NCBI GenBank assembly: GCA_019801415.1
Contig: JAHVJD010000003.1
Span: 434,001 to 498,000 of the forward strand
Direction: 5' to 3'
Length of the DNA stretch: 64,000 nt
Source: Nocardioides marinus
GTDB lineage: Bacteria > Pseudomonadota > Alphaproteobacteria > Rhodobacterales > Rhodobacteraceae
Shown: positions 63,881 through 64,000 of the stretch, piece after piece
How positions within the stretch are numbered: position 1 is the first letter of the stretch
Layout: every line of letters starts with the position of its first letter
Program-made: the position numbers and the translations under genes
Notes under the pieces: model-generated
Database searches by the model: none
Seen by the model: the letters and a program-made list of their open reading frames with translations, nothing else
Told to the model about the DNA's origin: nothing

Positions 63881-64000
63881 TCAGCCGGTTTCCTGGCAGT
63901 GGCGGCGGAAGGCGCGTTTCAACATGTCGAGTTCGGCGCGCAGCAGCTCCACCTCGGCGCGCAGATCGTCGCTCGCCGCGTCGCCCGCGATCAGGGTGAA
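63881..64000 (-). CDS. C-terminal fragment of a coiled-coil protein, cut by the window edge
   Basis: The last 39 codons of a minus-strand gene end at TGA 63881-63883, 23 bases beyond the convergent stop of the previous gene. The visible sequence (DDLRAEVELLRAELDMLKRAF then RRHCQETG) is a leucine-heptad coiled coil. The codon pattern is that of a real gene in this genome, but product identity cannot be told from this end. Confidence 0.6.
   Translation of the reverse strand, partial: FTLIAGDAASDDLRAEVELLRAELDMLKRAFRRHCQETG

Overview
The window is high-GC, gene-dense DNA from an alphaproteobacterium, most probably a Rhodobacteraceae (roseobacter-group) chromosome. Evidence: the gene complement (pncA/pncB, panBC, a fused dipeptide-type ABC ATPase, cytochrome c2-like protein, gpmI-envC-ctpA, alpha-2-macroglobulin next to PBP1C, MoxR/DUF58/DUF4159), the frequent 4-base ATGA/GTGA stop-start overlaps, and a near-match to the alphaproteobacterial LexA site GAAC-N7-GAAC before dnaE2. 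No phage, plasmid, integrase, insertion sequence, CRISPR array, tRNA or rRNA was seen; it reads as ordinary core chromosome.

Layout. 1-6200: end of htpX, trhO on the minus strand, then pncA, a membrane hybrid histidine kinase and pncB, two NAD-salvage genes with a sensor kinase between them. 6359-11394 (minus): peptide-type ABC transporter (binding protein, two permeases, fused double ATPase). 11559-14902: panB-panC, a terminator, then glpK. 15148-20275 (minus): FAD monooxygenase, idi, cytochrome c, P1-family peptidase, arfB, a structured RNA candidate, and a queuosine-precursor transporter under a preQ1-I riboswitch. 20508-24224 (minus): esterase-like protein, mepA, MFS permease, THEM6-like thioesterase. 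24358-27712: yggT, recQ, yaaA. 28033-30381: second hybrid kinase (minus). 30533-38139: alpha-2-macroglobulin and pbpC, overlapping. 38327-45076 (minus): four-gene MoxR/DUF58/DUF4159 operon. 45129-47383: DUF1285, hyi-like, DUF2798, small lipoprotein. 47781-54297: polA, flavodoxin-like, zinc-finger, MscS, lone ABC ATPase, DUF1203. 54507-61576: truncated dnaE2, then gpmI-envC-ctpA ending at a strong terminator. 62053-64000: ada, an isocitrate lyase/PEP mutase-family gene, and the 3' end of a minus-strand gene.

Several blocks concern the envelope: mepA, alpha-2-macroglobulin with PBP1C, envC, ctpA, and the MoxR cluster. Others concern genome maintenance and rescue: recQ, polA, dnaE2, ada, arfB.

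The most interesting material is non-coding. (1) A preQ1-I riboswitch is readable base by base upstream of the yhhQ-like gene. (2) An about 190-nt structured RNA candidate with a TTGACA -35 box and a 13-bp terminator-like hairpin lies directly before arfB. (3) A dispersed family of palindromes tagged GTTGGGC, usually with a TGGC loop, occurs in at least five intergenic gaps, two copies being identical over 28 bases; a second, about 120-bp composite repeat occurs twice; and a 79-bp nest of related palindromes lies inside the 5' coding part of pbpC. No clearly new protein system was found.
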